A stretch of DNA of 64,000 bases from Clarkia xantiana subsp. parviflora. Taxonomy: Eukaryota; Streptophyta; Magnoliopsida; Myrtales; Onagraceae. The position numbers were made by a program, and so were the translations under genes. The notes under the pieces were generated by a model. That model saw only the letters and a program-made list of their open reading frames with translations, was not told where the DNA came from and searched no databases. Location: contig JAPTYO010000017.1 in the NCBI GenBank assembly GCA_036873135.1, forward strand, positions 10,850,001 through 10,914,000, in the 5' to 3' direction. Shown here in pieces: positions 34,228 through 45,439 of the stretch. Positions within the stretch are counted from its first letter, which is position 1. Every line of letters starts with the position of its first letter.

Positions 34228-34840
34228 TAGGGGTGAAACCGGTTCGGTCGGACCGGTTTTTTAGCTATTTCGGTCGGGGTCCGATTTATTCGGACTGTAT
34301 TTTTTCAACAACAAAAATCTGAAAAAAAAAATCTGTATGGTAAAAAATAAACCGTCCATGTTTAGTACGATTTTTCGGTTCGGCTTAAACCGAAAATCCG
34401 AACCTAATAATGAATATTTAAAATATCTTCATTTTTTACATGTAGTCCACATTAAAGTACCCGTTAATCAAATTATGTTGAATACTAAACAAAATTTCAT
34501 ACAACTCATACTTATAGAAAAATTCCAAAATTAATACCACTAATAAAGATGAAATTAATAATAATAATAATAATAGTAATAAGATAAATATTTGATTTTC
34601 TTAAGAAAAAATTTTAAGATATCTTAATATAATATATATTATATATCATATTATATTATAATACTGGATAAGTTCGGTCTAGTCTAGTTCATGATGACCA
34701 AACCGAACCGAAAATCCAAATAATACCTAAAAAAATCCGACCGCACGCCAAACGGTCTATCTACGGTTCGATTTTATCGGACCGGTCCAGTTCGGTTTTT
34801 GACGATTTTTCGGCTTTACCGAATTTTACTTTTAGCCCTA
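34228..34840. mobile_element. hAT-like non-autonomous element 3, 613 bp
   Basis: The left end TAGGGGTGAAACC and the reverse complement of the right end TAGGGCTAAAAG are inverted. Subterminal GGTTCGGTCGGACCGG-type motifs occur at both ends. The flanks CGTGGCAG (34220-34227) and TGTGGCAG (34841-34848) are an 8-bp duplication with one difference. There is no coding capacity. Confidence 0.75.
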
Positions 34841-35210
34841 TGTGGCAGGCAAGGTGGAGCGTTGAGGAACTAGGAAATCACCATTGGAAGTGCTTCTAAG
34901 ACTACTTCCACTGGTGAGTTGCTACTTAGTTCACGTTTATTTTCCCAGTTACTGTTAATTCATTAAAATAGAGCCACTACGGTAACTATTATAGTAAAAC
35001 TGGAATTGTATCTAATGATAGTGATCAAGTTTCACTTCTAAATGGGGCTCACGTAATTTCACATTTTCAATATGAGTTTTTTTTTTTTTTTTTTTTTTTT
35101 TAAATGCACCAAATATATAAATGAAATATTTATCTCTCCGCTCTAGTTGGAGATCGTTTTTGTAACTGCCTGTGGGTTCAGTTTCCGATTGCCTTCGATG
35201 TTGCTGGCTG

Positions 35211-35750
35211 ATGTTTCTTTGATGAGTCTATTCTTACTCCTGAAAACATGGTGTGCTAAAATTAATGCTCTAATTTCCTGATTTTGGTGGGGTCAGAAAA
35301 ATGGGGAGCGGAGATTACATTGGAAGAGTTGGACGACGTTAGCTAAGCCGAAATCTTGTGGAGGACTCGGTTTCAAGGAGTTACAAGCATTTAACGTTGC
35401 TTTACTAACCAATGCAAAATCCAAATGATTTTTGGGTTAGGATACTTAAGGGTCTCTACTATCCGTCGATCGAATTCCGAGAGGCTACTAAAGGCGCAAC
35501 GGCGTAGTGGGCATGGACAAGCTTATTGGGCGGGCTGATGTAATGATGGACAACAGAATGTGGAAGATTGGTAATGGGCATAGTGTTGATGTTTTCAAAG
35601 ACGCGTGGATCCTAGGTTTGCTGAAATTTCTTCTATCGATTAATGGGCCTTTATCGCATACGAGTAAAGTGGCAGAGCTAATAATGGAAATCAATGTTGG
35701 GATCTCACAAGCATTCAGCCACAGGTTCCTACTGCGCAATGTCAAGCAAT
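35211..35750 (+). pseudogene. LINE ORF2 fragment: reverse transcriptase C-terminal part
   Basis: A translation with several stops and shifts gives [27 protein letters not shown], then NVALL and a WRIGNG/VFKDAW-type segment (WKIGNGHSVDVFKDAWI). This is the standard region after the RT thumb in plant L1 elements. Confidence 0.75.
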
Positions 35751-35839
35751 AGCACGTATCCCACTCCCTCTTGAACCAACAATGGATAGATTTATATGGC
35801 CTTATACAAAGAACAGTGCCATGAGTGTCAAAGTCGGCA

Positions 35840-36412
35840 TGTTAGATTACGGGGAGTAATCACTACGGAAACTAAATCATGGTACATGCTAGTAATCAAA
35901 ATTACATACCTCTACAGTTGTTCGTAGTCCCAAGATCTTTGTAGGAGGGAGTTCACGATCCCCCGGTCGGCACCCGCAGGGGTTCTTGTGAAGGAAGCCC
36001 TACGTGGTATATTCTTCACAAGAAAGTCTCTGATCGATTCTTGGCAAGGGACAGCTCTCTGGAGTGTTTGCTCAAAAGCAAATTGGCACACCCTTGGTGG
36101 ATATATGATTCAGCCGAAGTATGGTGTTCTTGGGGGAAGAGTTTTCTCTCAAAACACCACTTAAATGGAATTGTGATTAACTCTAATATAACCCCTAACT
36201 CCCCATATATATAGGAGGAGTAAAGTGGACAAAACCTCCACCTAAATTTCAGCCTGCCATGCTTATTATAGGGAGGCCCAATTTTTGGCCTCTTATGTCA
36301 TTTGGGATTTGGGTCTGACCCAATGTCCTAAAGTTACATGTACCCAATTAACTTAGGTAACATATACATATAATGGGCTTCCATTTACGGTGCCCATCAC
36401 CATATGCTTACA
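35840..36412 (-). repeat. Solo copia LTR inside the LINE, 573 bp
   Basis: It runs from TGTTAGATTAC to CATATGCTTACA, the same family as LTRs at 39115-39714 and 54084-54685. Flanks are GGCA on the left and GGCAT on the right, so a 4-5-bp duplication remains. No internal region follows on either side, as expected after LTR-LTR recombination. Confidence 0.85.
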
Positions 36413-36534
36413 GGCATACCAACAAATCACGTGTGATGGAGGAGATGATGACTTGGTGATAGTCCCATCTCAAGGAGGGTCCCCGGGGCTCAAGTGGAAA
36501 GAAGTGTGGTTGATGAGCGCAATTCCAAAGGTCT

Positions 36535-37121
36535 AGTCCTTTATGTGGAGGCTCCAAGAAAACGCCTTAGCGGTGAGATCGAATTTGAGAAGGAGAGGGA
36601 TGAACGTTGACGTGACATGTCCATTTTGTCCGGAGGAAGAAACGGCTGCACATATGTTGTTTGGGTGTGTGTGGACGAGGTTAGTTTGGTTTGGATCGTT
36701 GACTATCCGTTCGGAGACAATTGGAGCCATTTCGGTTGGTGAGTGGATAGCGAAAGTGAAATACGTTCCCGGTCTGAGCAAAAGGGAAAGTACGGAGAGG
36801 TGGGCGCTTATTGGATTAGCTTGTTGGATGACTTGGAAAGAAAGGTGTAGGGCGCTATATGATCACAATGTTCCGAACCCCAGAAGAATCACAAACTTAA
36901 TACTGCATGAACATGGCGAGTTCTGGTATGCTAAAGGAGTTAGCTTCACACAGCAAGAGCAGGTTCAAACTGGATATCTACCATCCCAATCTTCAAATGC
37001 TATGTTGCAGCGGCCTTTCCATGCAGTAACGAAAGACTTAGTGCAGCCACATGCAGTACCAGGTGATTATTTGCGGACCCATGCAACAACAGATGAACCG
37101 GGGCAGCAACATCCCTTGTAG
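36535..37121 (+). pseudogene. LINE ORF2 fragment: zf-RVT region
   Basis: The open frame encodes FMWRLQENALAVRSNLRRRG, then CPFCPEEETAAHMLFGC, then WTRLVW. This is the zinc-binding reverse transcriptase-associated domain of plant non-LTR elements. It is followed by WALIGLACWMTWKERC and a low-complexity Gln-rich part. Confidence 0.85.
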
Positions 37122-37130
37122 CAGACCTCT

Positions 37131-37563
37131 CATTGGATGACACATCCATCTGGTTCCATCAAGGTGAATTGTGACGGATCATGGGAGGGTTCTACTAATT
37201 TGGGGGATGTCGGAGGCCTAGTGAGATAGATGATGGTCGACTAGTCGATGGTTTTTGCAAACCTGGTGTGGGGTTTGGTAGTCTTGAAATGGAGGTATAT
37301 GCCATTGGTGAAGGGGTGGAGCTTGCTATCGTTAGAGGTTGGGATCGAGTTATTATTGAATCAGATTCTAAGGAGGCGATCCAAAGTGTATTAGGAGGAG
37401 TGCAACGAATGGATTGGCAAATAGAGACCCAAGTCACCAATATCCGAAGGCGTGCAACGCGTATTCTTCTAGTTAGTTGGTCATCGGTCCCTCGAGAAGC
37501 AAATAGCTGTGCTAACTTGATTGCAATCCAGGCTAGAAAGAGGTCGTGTATTAGTAACTAGGT
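37131..37563 (+). pseudogene. LINE ORF2 fragment: RNase H domain
   Basis: It starts with IKVNCDGSWEG, where the Asp of the CDG motif is a catalytic metal-binding position. A stop interrupts near 37230. It resumes with EMEVYAIGEGVELAI, VIIESDSKEAI and SVPREANSCANLIA. These are the expected RVT_3/RNase H blocks with E, D and a D/N-type end. Confidence 0.85.
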
Positions 37564-38087
37564 TTTACTACCCCGCCCTCTCTTTCCCGTTTACTTGCAC
37601 TAAATAGATGTATGTACCCACCTTGACTCTATGTATGCTCTTTTGTTTGTGGAATGATATATATGCATATTTGGCCAAAAAATAAGATTACTATTTATAT
37701 TTATAAAAATAAATATATGAACAAACCAGTAAATGAGATTCAAGTTTTGGATCGGATTAATTAAAAAAAATAGAAAACTTATATACAAAATCATAAAAAT
37801 CTTATTGTTTTTTTTTTTAATTTAATTTTTACATATTTTTTTCCAAATTCGTCAGAGTATGTCAATTTTATGTTAAATTTTATGATTCCAACTTTCACCG
37901 ACATGTGTGGTCATTCGGAAAGTTGAAACTCGACGTCGATTACTATTTTGAAAAAAATACGGCTCTTTTGGTATTTACAAAATTATATAAAAAGTTACAA
38001 GCATAATATATAAATGAGCACGTAATTTAAATGTACTTGTGACTACATAAAATTGACACAAGAATTGGGGTAGTATTTTTATTACTA

Positions 38088-38115
38088 CTAGTGCAGTCCG
38101 CACACGGCGTGCAAG
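38088..38115 (-). mobile_element. Helitron-like 3' end, opposite orientation
   Basis: On the minus strand it reads CTTGCACGCCGTGTGCGG, then ACTGCACTAG, then T. GCAC/GTGC can form the hairpin. The 14 bases beyond the end (TAGTAATAAAAATA) are the same as beyond the end at 33579. Confidence 0.5.
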
Positions 38116-39114
38116 ATAGTTGTTGGTAACTATAACAATTGGGTCGTCTTTCATGGGAGCCCATTAACCATGCATAATTAAGTGTGATTTAATTAGAAAC
38201 AACTAGCCCATTAATTAAGGTCTATGCCGAAATTAATTTAGTGTACGAAGAGAAAGATTGAAGGACCCCGTCCAACGAGCCACGACACAACATGCGTTCA
38301 GGATCTTGGGAAATGACTTCATCAAGTCAATGGCCTTTGGAGATAATATCGCCATAACCGGTTAGTTTTCTTGTTTAACCTAACTCGTTGCTTTTTATCT
38401 CGTTATTTCCTACATGTTGGCATTTTTTAAAAATGAACCGCCCTTCATGGTAGCCCATTAACCAAACCCATTAACCGCCCTTCATACTAGCCCATTCCTT
38501 TTTATGGCAAAAAAAAAAAAAAAAACAAACAAACAAATTGAGGTGTATGTTAATTAGAGAAATTAACCATAAATAATTGGTATGTGACGAATTAATTAGG
38601 GTTAGGGGCCCTGTTGGGCTTGTTCATTAACTATAAGGATTAATGTCCAGTAAGAGTGGCCCAAACACTAAGTTCGGCCCACCTTATTTGGAGGTTAATA
38701 TTTAAACTCATTAATTAAAGGGGAGTTGATATATTTGTTAAGTCTAAAGATATATATGGTTATTATATATACATTCTATTTTATTATAGAAAATATATAT
38801 AATCATGTGTGATTATATATGTATATTTTGTTACTAATCATGCTCCTATAAATATTATAGGGTTCGGCCGACCTCCTTAATCTGTGCTCATTATTGTGCA
38901 ATTAAGCTTCCTCACCATCAATAGTGAATACATAAAAACATATTGTCTAGAACCCCTAGTCTACTTCTTTCTACCCGTGAAGTTTAGTTCATATAGAATT
39001 GTCCTTTCCTTTCCGTGTTGAGCGAGATTGAAGGACCCTTGTCGGTGAACCGCGAAACAACCTAGTTAAAGACGTTTGCGAGCGAAGGAGCTTGAAGATC
39101 AAGAACATTGAATC
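38116..39114. other. Non-coding stretch
   Basis: No gene was found. A segment at about 38250-38345 (GATTGAAGGACCCCGTCC...) recurs in diverged form at about 39025-39110 (GATTGAAGGACCCTTGTCGG...), so this may be part of an old element with repeated ends, possibly the Helitron body. Confidence 0.4.
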
Positions 39115-39714
39115 TGTAAGCATATGGTGATGGGCGCCGTAAATGGAAGCCCATTATATGAATAGGTTGCCTAATTTATTTGGGTACATGTCACATTAGA
39201 ACTTTGGGCCAGACCCAAATCTTAATTGACATGAGAGGCCCAAAATTGGGCCTCCCTATACTAGTGGCCGCCCGAATATTAGTGAGGAGGTAAAGTGGAC
39301 TTTTGTCCACTTTACTCCTCCTATATATATGGGGAGTTAGGGGTTTTATTAGGGTTAATCACAATTCCCTTCAAGTGGTGATTTGAGAGAAAACCCTTCC
39401 CCCAAATACACCTACATCGGCCGAACATCACCTAACACCAAGGGTGTGCCAATTTTATTTCGAGCAAACACTCCAGAGATCTGTCCCTTGCCAAGAATCG
39501 ATCTGAGGCTTTGCTGTGGAGACTATACCGGGTAGGGCTTCCTTAACAAGAACCCCTACGGGTGCCGACCGGAGGATCATGAACTCCCTGCGACAAGGAT
39601 CTTAGGACTACGGACTACTGTTGAGGTATGTGCGAATCTTCCGCTGCATAATTTCGATTACAAGCATGTACCATGGTTTTAGTTTCCGTAGTGATTACTC
39701 CCTGTAATCTAACA
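39115..39714 (+). repeat. Copia 5' LTR, plus orientation, 600 bp
   Basis: It runs TGTAAGCATATGGTGATGGG to CTGTAATCTAACA. Inside are CTCCTCCTATATATATGGGG (TATA region) and the phrase TGAACTCCCTGCGAC. A copia primer-binding site follows. Confidence 0.9.
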
Positions 39715-39715
39715 G

Positions 39716-39727
39716 TGGTATCAGAGC
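39716..39727 (+). other. Copia primer-binding site
   Basis: TGGTATCAGAGC is the standard complement of the initiator methionine tRNA 3' end, one base after the LTR. Confidence 0.9.
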
Positions 39728-40096
39728 ATGTGTTAGGAGTTCCTGATTTTGATAAATTGATGTTCTTGAAAATTTAATATTTGGACAGAAATTTTAAATG
39801 AAAAGTTTTAAAATTTTGAATTTTAGGGTTTATGGAAGGTTTGAAATTTTCATGATGTTCTTAGCAAATTTGATGTTCATGATCTTCAAGATATTTATCA
39901 AAATCAAACATTGGATTGTAGATATTATTAAAATTTGATCTTGAAATTTTACCACTTATTCCCAATTATGTGTTTTTGGCCGAAACCCTAGGTAAATTAC
40001 AAGGTAAAATTTTTAATTTCTTAGGCACCAATGAATAAAATTTCGGCCGATTTTTTTTTTTTTAGTTATATTGTTTACCATATTTTAATTTTTATT
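39728..40096 (+). mobile_element. Copia leader fragment
   Basis: It matches the minus-strand leader at about 53700-54070 up to ACCATATTTTAATTTTTA, where it breaks off into an inverted LTR piece. No gag is left. Confidence 0.75.
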
Positions 40097-40515
40097 CGTG
40101 GTGTTAGCTCAACAGCAAAGCCTCAGACCAATTCTTGGCACGGGGACAGATCTTTGGAGAGTTGCTCGAAAGCAATTTGGCACACCTTCGGTAATTGTAA
40201 TGGTTCGGCCGAAACTAGTAGATGTGGGATGAGGGTTTTCTCTCTTAAACACTCTTGTGAGGGAATTATGATTAACCCTAAAATTTCGCTAACACCTCTT
40301 ATTTATAGGAAGAGTAAAGTGGACAAAAGTCTACTCTACCCCACCTTAATAATTCAGCCGGCCTATGTATTTGGGGAGGCCCAACTTTGGGCCTCCTTGT
40401 CAATTGGGATTTGGGTCTAGCCCAATTACTCTAATGTGACATTTACCCAAGTTCATTAGGTAAACTATACATATTATGGGCTACCAATTACGGCGCCCAT
40501 CACCATATGCTTACA
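40097..40515 (-). repeat. Copia LTR fragment, minus orientation
   Basis: It matches 54264-54685 (starting CGTGGTGTTAGCTC, ending CATATGCTTACA) and lacks the 180 bp next to the primer-binding site. It faces the LTR at 39115 head to head, giving a 1.4-kb foldback unit with inverted ends. Confidence 0.85.
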
Positions 40516-41642
40516 GAGCCGGAATGGGAGGGTGCATGTTAATGTATTGTTGTCCAAATCCGCATCAACATTACTCCCCTTTGATCTGCTCCATGCTTCC
40601 AATAGTTCATACGAGGTTTGTCGTGCGACCGACGGATACGACGGGCATCGTGCTACTCATCTGTTAGGAGTATTGTAGCGCCCATGGAACGTTGATTCCC
40701 TTTTCTCTAATCAACCTGTTATAAACAACATTTATATATATTGTACTACGTTGTATCCTAGGGCAACCGATAATTCTCCATTTGCCTAGTTTCCAAATAG
40801 GAACACTTCTCCAAGGCATCTGTACAAGTATTCACAACCTTCAACTAATATCTGGCTTGTGGCCACCTAGTGAATACAAGAATCAGTGAATTACAGGTGA
40901 GCTTAACCATCCCGATCGCTCATACCCTTAGTCAAACCCAACCAGTTTCCAAAGACGTGGTCACTGGGTTTTTTTGTTCAGCACTACGCTCGTACGCCGG
41001 GAAGCGAGCATTGAGCCTGACCTTAGGTACGAGTTCTGAGTCCATGAGGATACTTCGGGCGCCTCTTCATAAGGCTCCCGGGATCAATCACACACTCGAG
41101 GTGAAGAAGTTTACACCCGCCGGAATCACGAGGATTCCTTTCTAGCACAACTGAGTGGTGACCCCGTGGTCGAACATGGCACGCGTAGTATGAAGCACGC
41201 GTTGATAGCATACCTGAACCATTTGGGTCAACAGGAATGGGACATGTCAACATGCTATCACAGATTTTCATCCGGCCCAGAATGTGGATTTATGAAGACC
41301 GGAGTTCATCACGGCGATCTGCAGGACGAAGATCATATCGAGTTACTTCGACAATAGATAATCGTTCTGTGTAATCAGGTTTATCCCCTTGATTCTTAGC
41401 CAGTCTTGCATAATAGAGGCCTCCATCCACCGCACGACGACCGTACCTGCGTGACTAGGTAAGGCCCACATTCGACATTGTTTGGCAGAGGATTGCGTCC
41501 TCCTACGACCCAGTTTATAGACCGTAAATTTGATGTAATCAAAACATTATGAAGTCGATTGATCATAAACTCAGTTGCAATTCTTTCGCTTACAAAATGT
41601 AACTTTCTAATATCAAAATGTTATCACGGATACATGTCATTT
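40516..41642 (-). other. 3' non-coding part of a copia element
   Basis: This is non-coding DNA downstream of the RNase H frame on the minus strand. A purine-rich run (GATCAAAGGGGAG, rc of about 40571-40583) followed by TGTTGATGCGG may be the polypurine tract and start of a different LTR, cut off by the insertion at 40515. Confidence 0.4.
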
Positions 41643-42428
41643 CTAAATCCTACGCAATCCAAGCAGTTTTACATGCTTTTCGAATGTCTCCCTGCGTAGT
41701 GGCTTAGTTAATGGGTCCGCAATCGTATTATCAGTGGACAAGTATTCCATAGTGATTATATTGTCTTCTACCATCGATTTAGCATAGAAATATTTCACAT
41801 CAATGTGTTTGGTCCTACTATGGTACTTCGGATTCTTAACTACCGCAATAACTGCCTGACTGTCGGAGAACACCTTTACAGGTTTATTTCCAACGTCACC
41901 ACCAAGAAACGCAGTAAGAAATCTTTTCAGCCAGACTGCTTCCTGTGCATTCTTAGAGAGAGCAACGAATTCCGATTCCATTTTTGACAGCGCGACACAG
42001 GTTTGCTTCTTGCTCGTCCATGAAATGGCGGCATTAGTAAGGAGAAATACTCCTCCTGTGGTGGACTTATGATCATCCAGATCGCCACCATGGTCGGCGT
42101 CACTGTAACCGGTCAATTCTAACTTTCCGCCCTCATAGCACAAAGCATAGTCGGCAGTACCTTTCAAATAACGACTTATTCGTTTTGCAGCCTTTAAATT
42201 TTGATAGCTAGGATATGCTTGGAAACGTGCTACTAGGCCCACAACATAATAGATATCCGGACGGGTGCATTGCATGGCGTACATCAAACTACTAACCATG
42301 CTTAAATACTCTGCACCCTTCATCTGTTCACGCTCCGCCGGGTTCTTGGGGCCGTCACGTTTAGACAGTATGCACCCAAATACTACCGCCGTATCCACGG
42401 GTTTTGCATCCTGTACCTTCTCAACAAC
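41643..42428 (-). pseudogene. Copia RNase H region
   Basis: It continues in frame from the reverse transcriptase after a single TAA at about 42429. It encodes AKPVDTAVVFG, LMYAMQCTRPDI, then AAKRISRYLKGTADYALCY, then GYSDADHGGDLDDHKSTTGG, then SKMESEFVALS, VFSDSQAVIAVVKNPKYHSRTKHI and ADPLTKPL. These are the canonical Ty1/copia RNase H blocks, with the Asp and Glu positions present (YSDAD, ESE, SDSQ). The copy is otherwise long and clean to its stop at 41643. Confidence 0.93.
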
Positions 42429-42865
42429 TTATTTATAGGCTTCCTGAGATAGACAGAATTTCCGGGTAGCCCGATCTCTAGCAATTTTAATGCCCAAGAT
42501 ATATGTGGCCTCTCCCATGTCTTTCATCTCAAATACATATGCTAACCAGGACTTTGACTTGTTCATGAAACTCACGTCGTTTACAGCAATGAGTATGTCG
42601 TCCACGTATAAGGTTAATATGACATACTTAGACCCGGAAGTCTTATAATACACGCACGGATTCTTGTGAAGACTCACTAATCTGTTTCCTACGATTTCCT
42701 CGTGGAATCTGTGGTACCATTGCTGTGACGATTGTATAAGACCGTAGAAGGACCCTTTTGAAGTTTACAAACTTTACGTTCGTTACCAGGAGTAATTAAA
42801 CCCTCTGATTGCTCCATGTAGATCTCTTCCTCCAAGTTCCGTGGAGGAATGCGGTCTTAACATTC
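42429..42865 (-). pseudogene. Copia reverse transcriptase C-terminal part
   Basis: The open part (42429-42677) has YVILTLYVDDILIA, where YVDD is the catalytic metal-binding box, and MGEATYILGIKI. Upstream, broken by frameshifts, are VKTAFLHG, IYMEQ, and YGLIQSSQQWYHRFHEEI. The N-terminal RT and integrase are not recognisable. Confidence 0.88.
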
Positions 42866-45140
42866 CTTTGGTGCAGCTCGTGATCGAGACTTGCGACCAT
42901 GACCATGAATGGCCCTAACCGTGGTTTTACGCATAGTCATTGATTTTCTCTTATCAAAGTCCTTTCCGTGAAGCACTGGGTAAGACCTTTCGCAATGAGT
43001 CGGGTTCTCCGACTTGTTCCATCAGTGGTTAGCCTTCTTTCAGGGCTCACCTTATCCTTATGCCCCTGTGTTTAGCATGTAAATCAACTAAAGACTATAA
43101 TGACTTTCATTTAGGCGATCTCTCTCATTTATTATTTCTTTCCATTTCTTCACTTGAGGTCTTTCCAGTGCTTGCCAACAGTTTGAGCGGGGTTTTCACA
43201 TTGCTCAATGGGATACTTGCCTTTGACTCTCGTCTAGGCATTATGAGTCCCACTAATTAGTCTGATCTTTTCTCCCACTCGGAATAACGCTTCTTATCGT
43301 AGCATCATTTCTATTGGGAATAATCATCCCACTCGGAACAATTCTTCTTATCAGAGCATCGTCTCTGTTGGGAACAATAGTAGTGCTAAACCTTGACCTA
43401 TAACTTTCCTATTACTACCTCTTGGTCTCGGGGTTTTACTTCCGAGATGCATTCCTTGATCACTAGGATCTGGTGACACTAGGATCTGGAAGCAAGTATG
43501 GTTGGATCACTCTCACTGGGAATAATGGGTAATATAGGTAGTTGTGTCATTCCCGGTTCAGCAATTTTGACCATCAAGTTCGACTTGATTCGTCTCAACA
43601 GCAACAGTGATTACTTGTGGTAGGGTTTATTCCTCTCACTGGATTTACTATGAAAATGTTCCCATTCTCATTTACCATGTCATTCACTTGAGTTGCTGGT
43701 TCAAATCTCTCCCACTCGAATTAAGTGGGACCTGATAGTCATCGTTATTCTGCTATGTTTTGATCATGACTATGTTGATTGAAACTGGTCATGCATTTGG
43801 AAAATTCGCCCTCTTAGTGATGTAATGTCTCATGTTCGACCACGGTACCATTTAACAATCCAAGCTGTAAACATGTATTTTCTAAGAGTAACTGACGTAC
43901 TCTTTTCCTAAATATGTGTTTTGTTGTGCAAATTAATGTCGCATGGTGATACAATTTAACTCATTATCACCCATCAGCTATAATGGCGACGTACCTTTCC
44001 GATATTAATTGAAACATAGTTTTACATTTAGGTGAATCATCTTTCATCATTCCATAGGGAACTTCTGATAGAACGACTCCAACATTATGTATGTATAAAC
44101 TGTGTCTCTTGAAGTGTGTCATTTTAACTTGAATGCCTAGCCTGACTTTTCGTTCAAGGCTTATTGAAGGAAAATCGTTTAAACGACTTCATCCTTCCTC
44201 GTTTGCTAACTTATCTCAGAGATTTTATCACATCTCTGAACTGAGTGTTTCAGGTTTTCACCTTGTGCGTCAGCTGATACTCTTACAAGGTCGTGGCAGT
44301 CTCCGAAGCCTCTACCGATGTAAATGTTATCAAGTCATATTTTTGAAGGAGTGCAAATAAAAATTCAGCACGTCATCAGATAAATACTTCAATATTAAAC
44401 TCATGTAATGAAACGATGTGTTCCGTCTATCGAGGTCCACTTGCGCGTTGCGCAATCTACTCTAGGGTTAAACCCTTGGTTAAATCGTTTTATTTCTGAA
44501 TATAATTCAATTTAATCGGGTTTAACTGTTTCAAACATGATTATCATTACAGTTTATATCATTCAATGGAGTGATAATAATAAAATAAGATTTATACCCG
44601 GTACGTTCTTGGAACTACGCCATCAATGGATTTGAAAAAAAAACGCTTTGATTTAATTCAAATAATTAGATGTATAGAGTTGTTTGATTCAGCTATATTC
44701 AATACTTTTATTGTTTCGGTTCTATCACCCTTTCAGATCGATCTCGTTTCTAGCTGAGTCGATTAATTTTGATGAGTAGAACACATTCTGAATTGAATGG
44801 CAACTACTATATTCAAAAATTCTGAAACAATAATAATTACCAAAAGTCAAAAAAATAAATACCGAATTAGCAAGAGAAATAATCACAATGGCAAATATTC
44901 CAGATCATCCACGAAGCTTTAAGAGACAAAGGCAGAATACTAGGTGGAGATAAACTAGAGATATATTGTACTTTTATCACTGGCGTTCATCACACCGGAT
45001 TATCGTTTGAGGACCAAAATGATGATCATGTTTCCTCTGCAACTTCCCTTTCTCTCTTGTGGTGAAGCGTAGAAGGACCCTTTGGTTGTTTGCTTTCAAC
45101 AAACAGGGTCGTGATAAACTTAATTGCTTTAATCAAGTAA
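42866..45140 (-). mobile_element. Decayed copia internal DNA
   Basis: No intact frame was found. Bases 43640-43860 match 63793-64000, where the minus-strand reading gives a post-integrase phrase, so this is degenerate copia pol. From about 43260 to 43400 the phrase TCTTATC..AGCATC..TCTGTTGGGAA is repeated. Confidence 0.5.
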
Positions 45141-45439
45141 TCAAGCCCCTCGTCGTCGGCCAACCATGATAGGTGGTACTTCTGCGCAATACTGAGTATC
45201 TTTCTCCAATTTGATCACTCGTTCGTAAGATCTGATGTGGGTTTTACACCTGCATCTTAGGAAATAAGGTCGACATACTCGAATAGCACTTTCCTTGCTT
45301 CGGCTGCCTTTCCCCCACCGAAGCGGAGTTTTATTGCACACCAAAGTTGAAGAGCACTAAGGTTGAGTTTGAAGTCCTCTGCAACCTCTCTTTCCAGGGT
45401 TGCAAGTATCACCTTGCAAGCTCTCCGATCCATAAAGCT
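45141..45439 (-). pseudogene. Copia gag fragment
   Basis: The frame encodes RRACKVILATLEREVAEDFK, LQLWCAIKLRFGG and KAAEARKVLFEYVDLIS. The pattern of an alanine-rich helix followed by LW..I and a K/L-rich helix is that of copia gag. It stops abruptly where element B begins at 45440, so B probably inserted into this gag. Confidence 0.6.

Larger units (their letters stand above)
32652..34896. mobile_element. Second PIF/Harbinger-like element, holding other insertions
   Basis: The left end GAGCATTTCAATGTAG starts right after the TTA at 32649-32651. The reverse complement of the right end is GAAGCACTTCCAATGG, and TAA (897-899 of the 34 kb block) follows it. The ends are diverged, so the pairing is only moderately sure. 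Shared phrases with the first element (rc of AGTAAAATTGGAAC, GTGACGTGGCAG) support a common family. It contains a Helitron-like end at 33551-33579 and a hAT-like element at 34228-34840. Confidence 0.5.
35150..37690 (+). mobile_element. 5'-truncated L1-type LINE
   Basis: This is the 3' part of ORF2 (reverse transcriptase C-terminus, zinc-knuckle domain, RNase H), ending in a short A-rich tail near 37680. It is interrupted by a solo copia LTR (35840-36412). The left edge is approximate and no convincing target duplication was found. All frames are broken. Confidence 0.8.
34900..38087. mobile_element. Third PIF/Harbinger-like element (left part), split by a LINE
   Basis: It starts GACTACTTCCACTGGTGAG after TAA and shares internal phrases with the first element: the AAACTGG/GGGGCTCACGTAATTTCAC segment near 35000-35060, and AATGAGATTCAAG, ACATGTGT..GTCATTC, GAAACTCGACGTC and TTGTGACTACATA in 37730-38050. 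The right end was not identified, because a Helitron-like end interrupts at 38088. Confidence 0.45.

Noticed and set aside
40571..40583. Polypurine tract of the copia element at 41643-45439
   Set aside because: It is suggestive, but the following LTR would be only about 55 bp before the foldback begins. It is noted only in the feature text.
40031..41357. Several 60-130-codon plus-strand frames
   Set aside because: They are antisense to copia LTR and 3' non-coding DNA and carry no domain.
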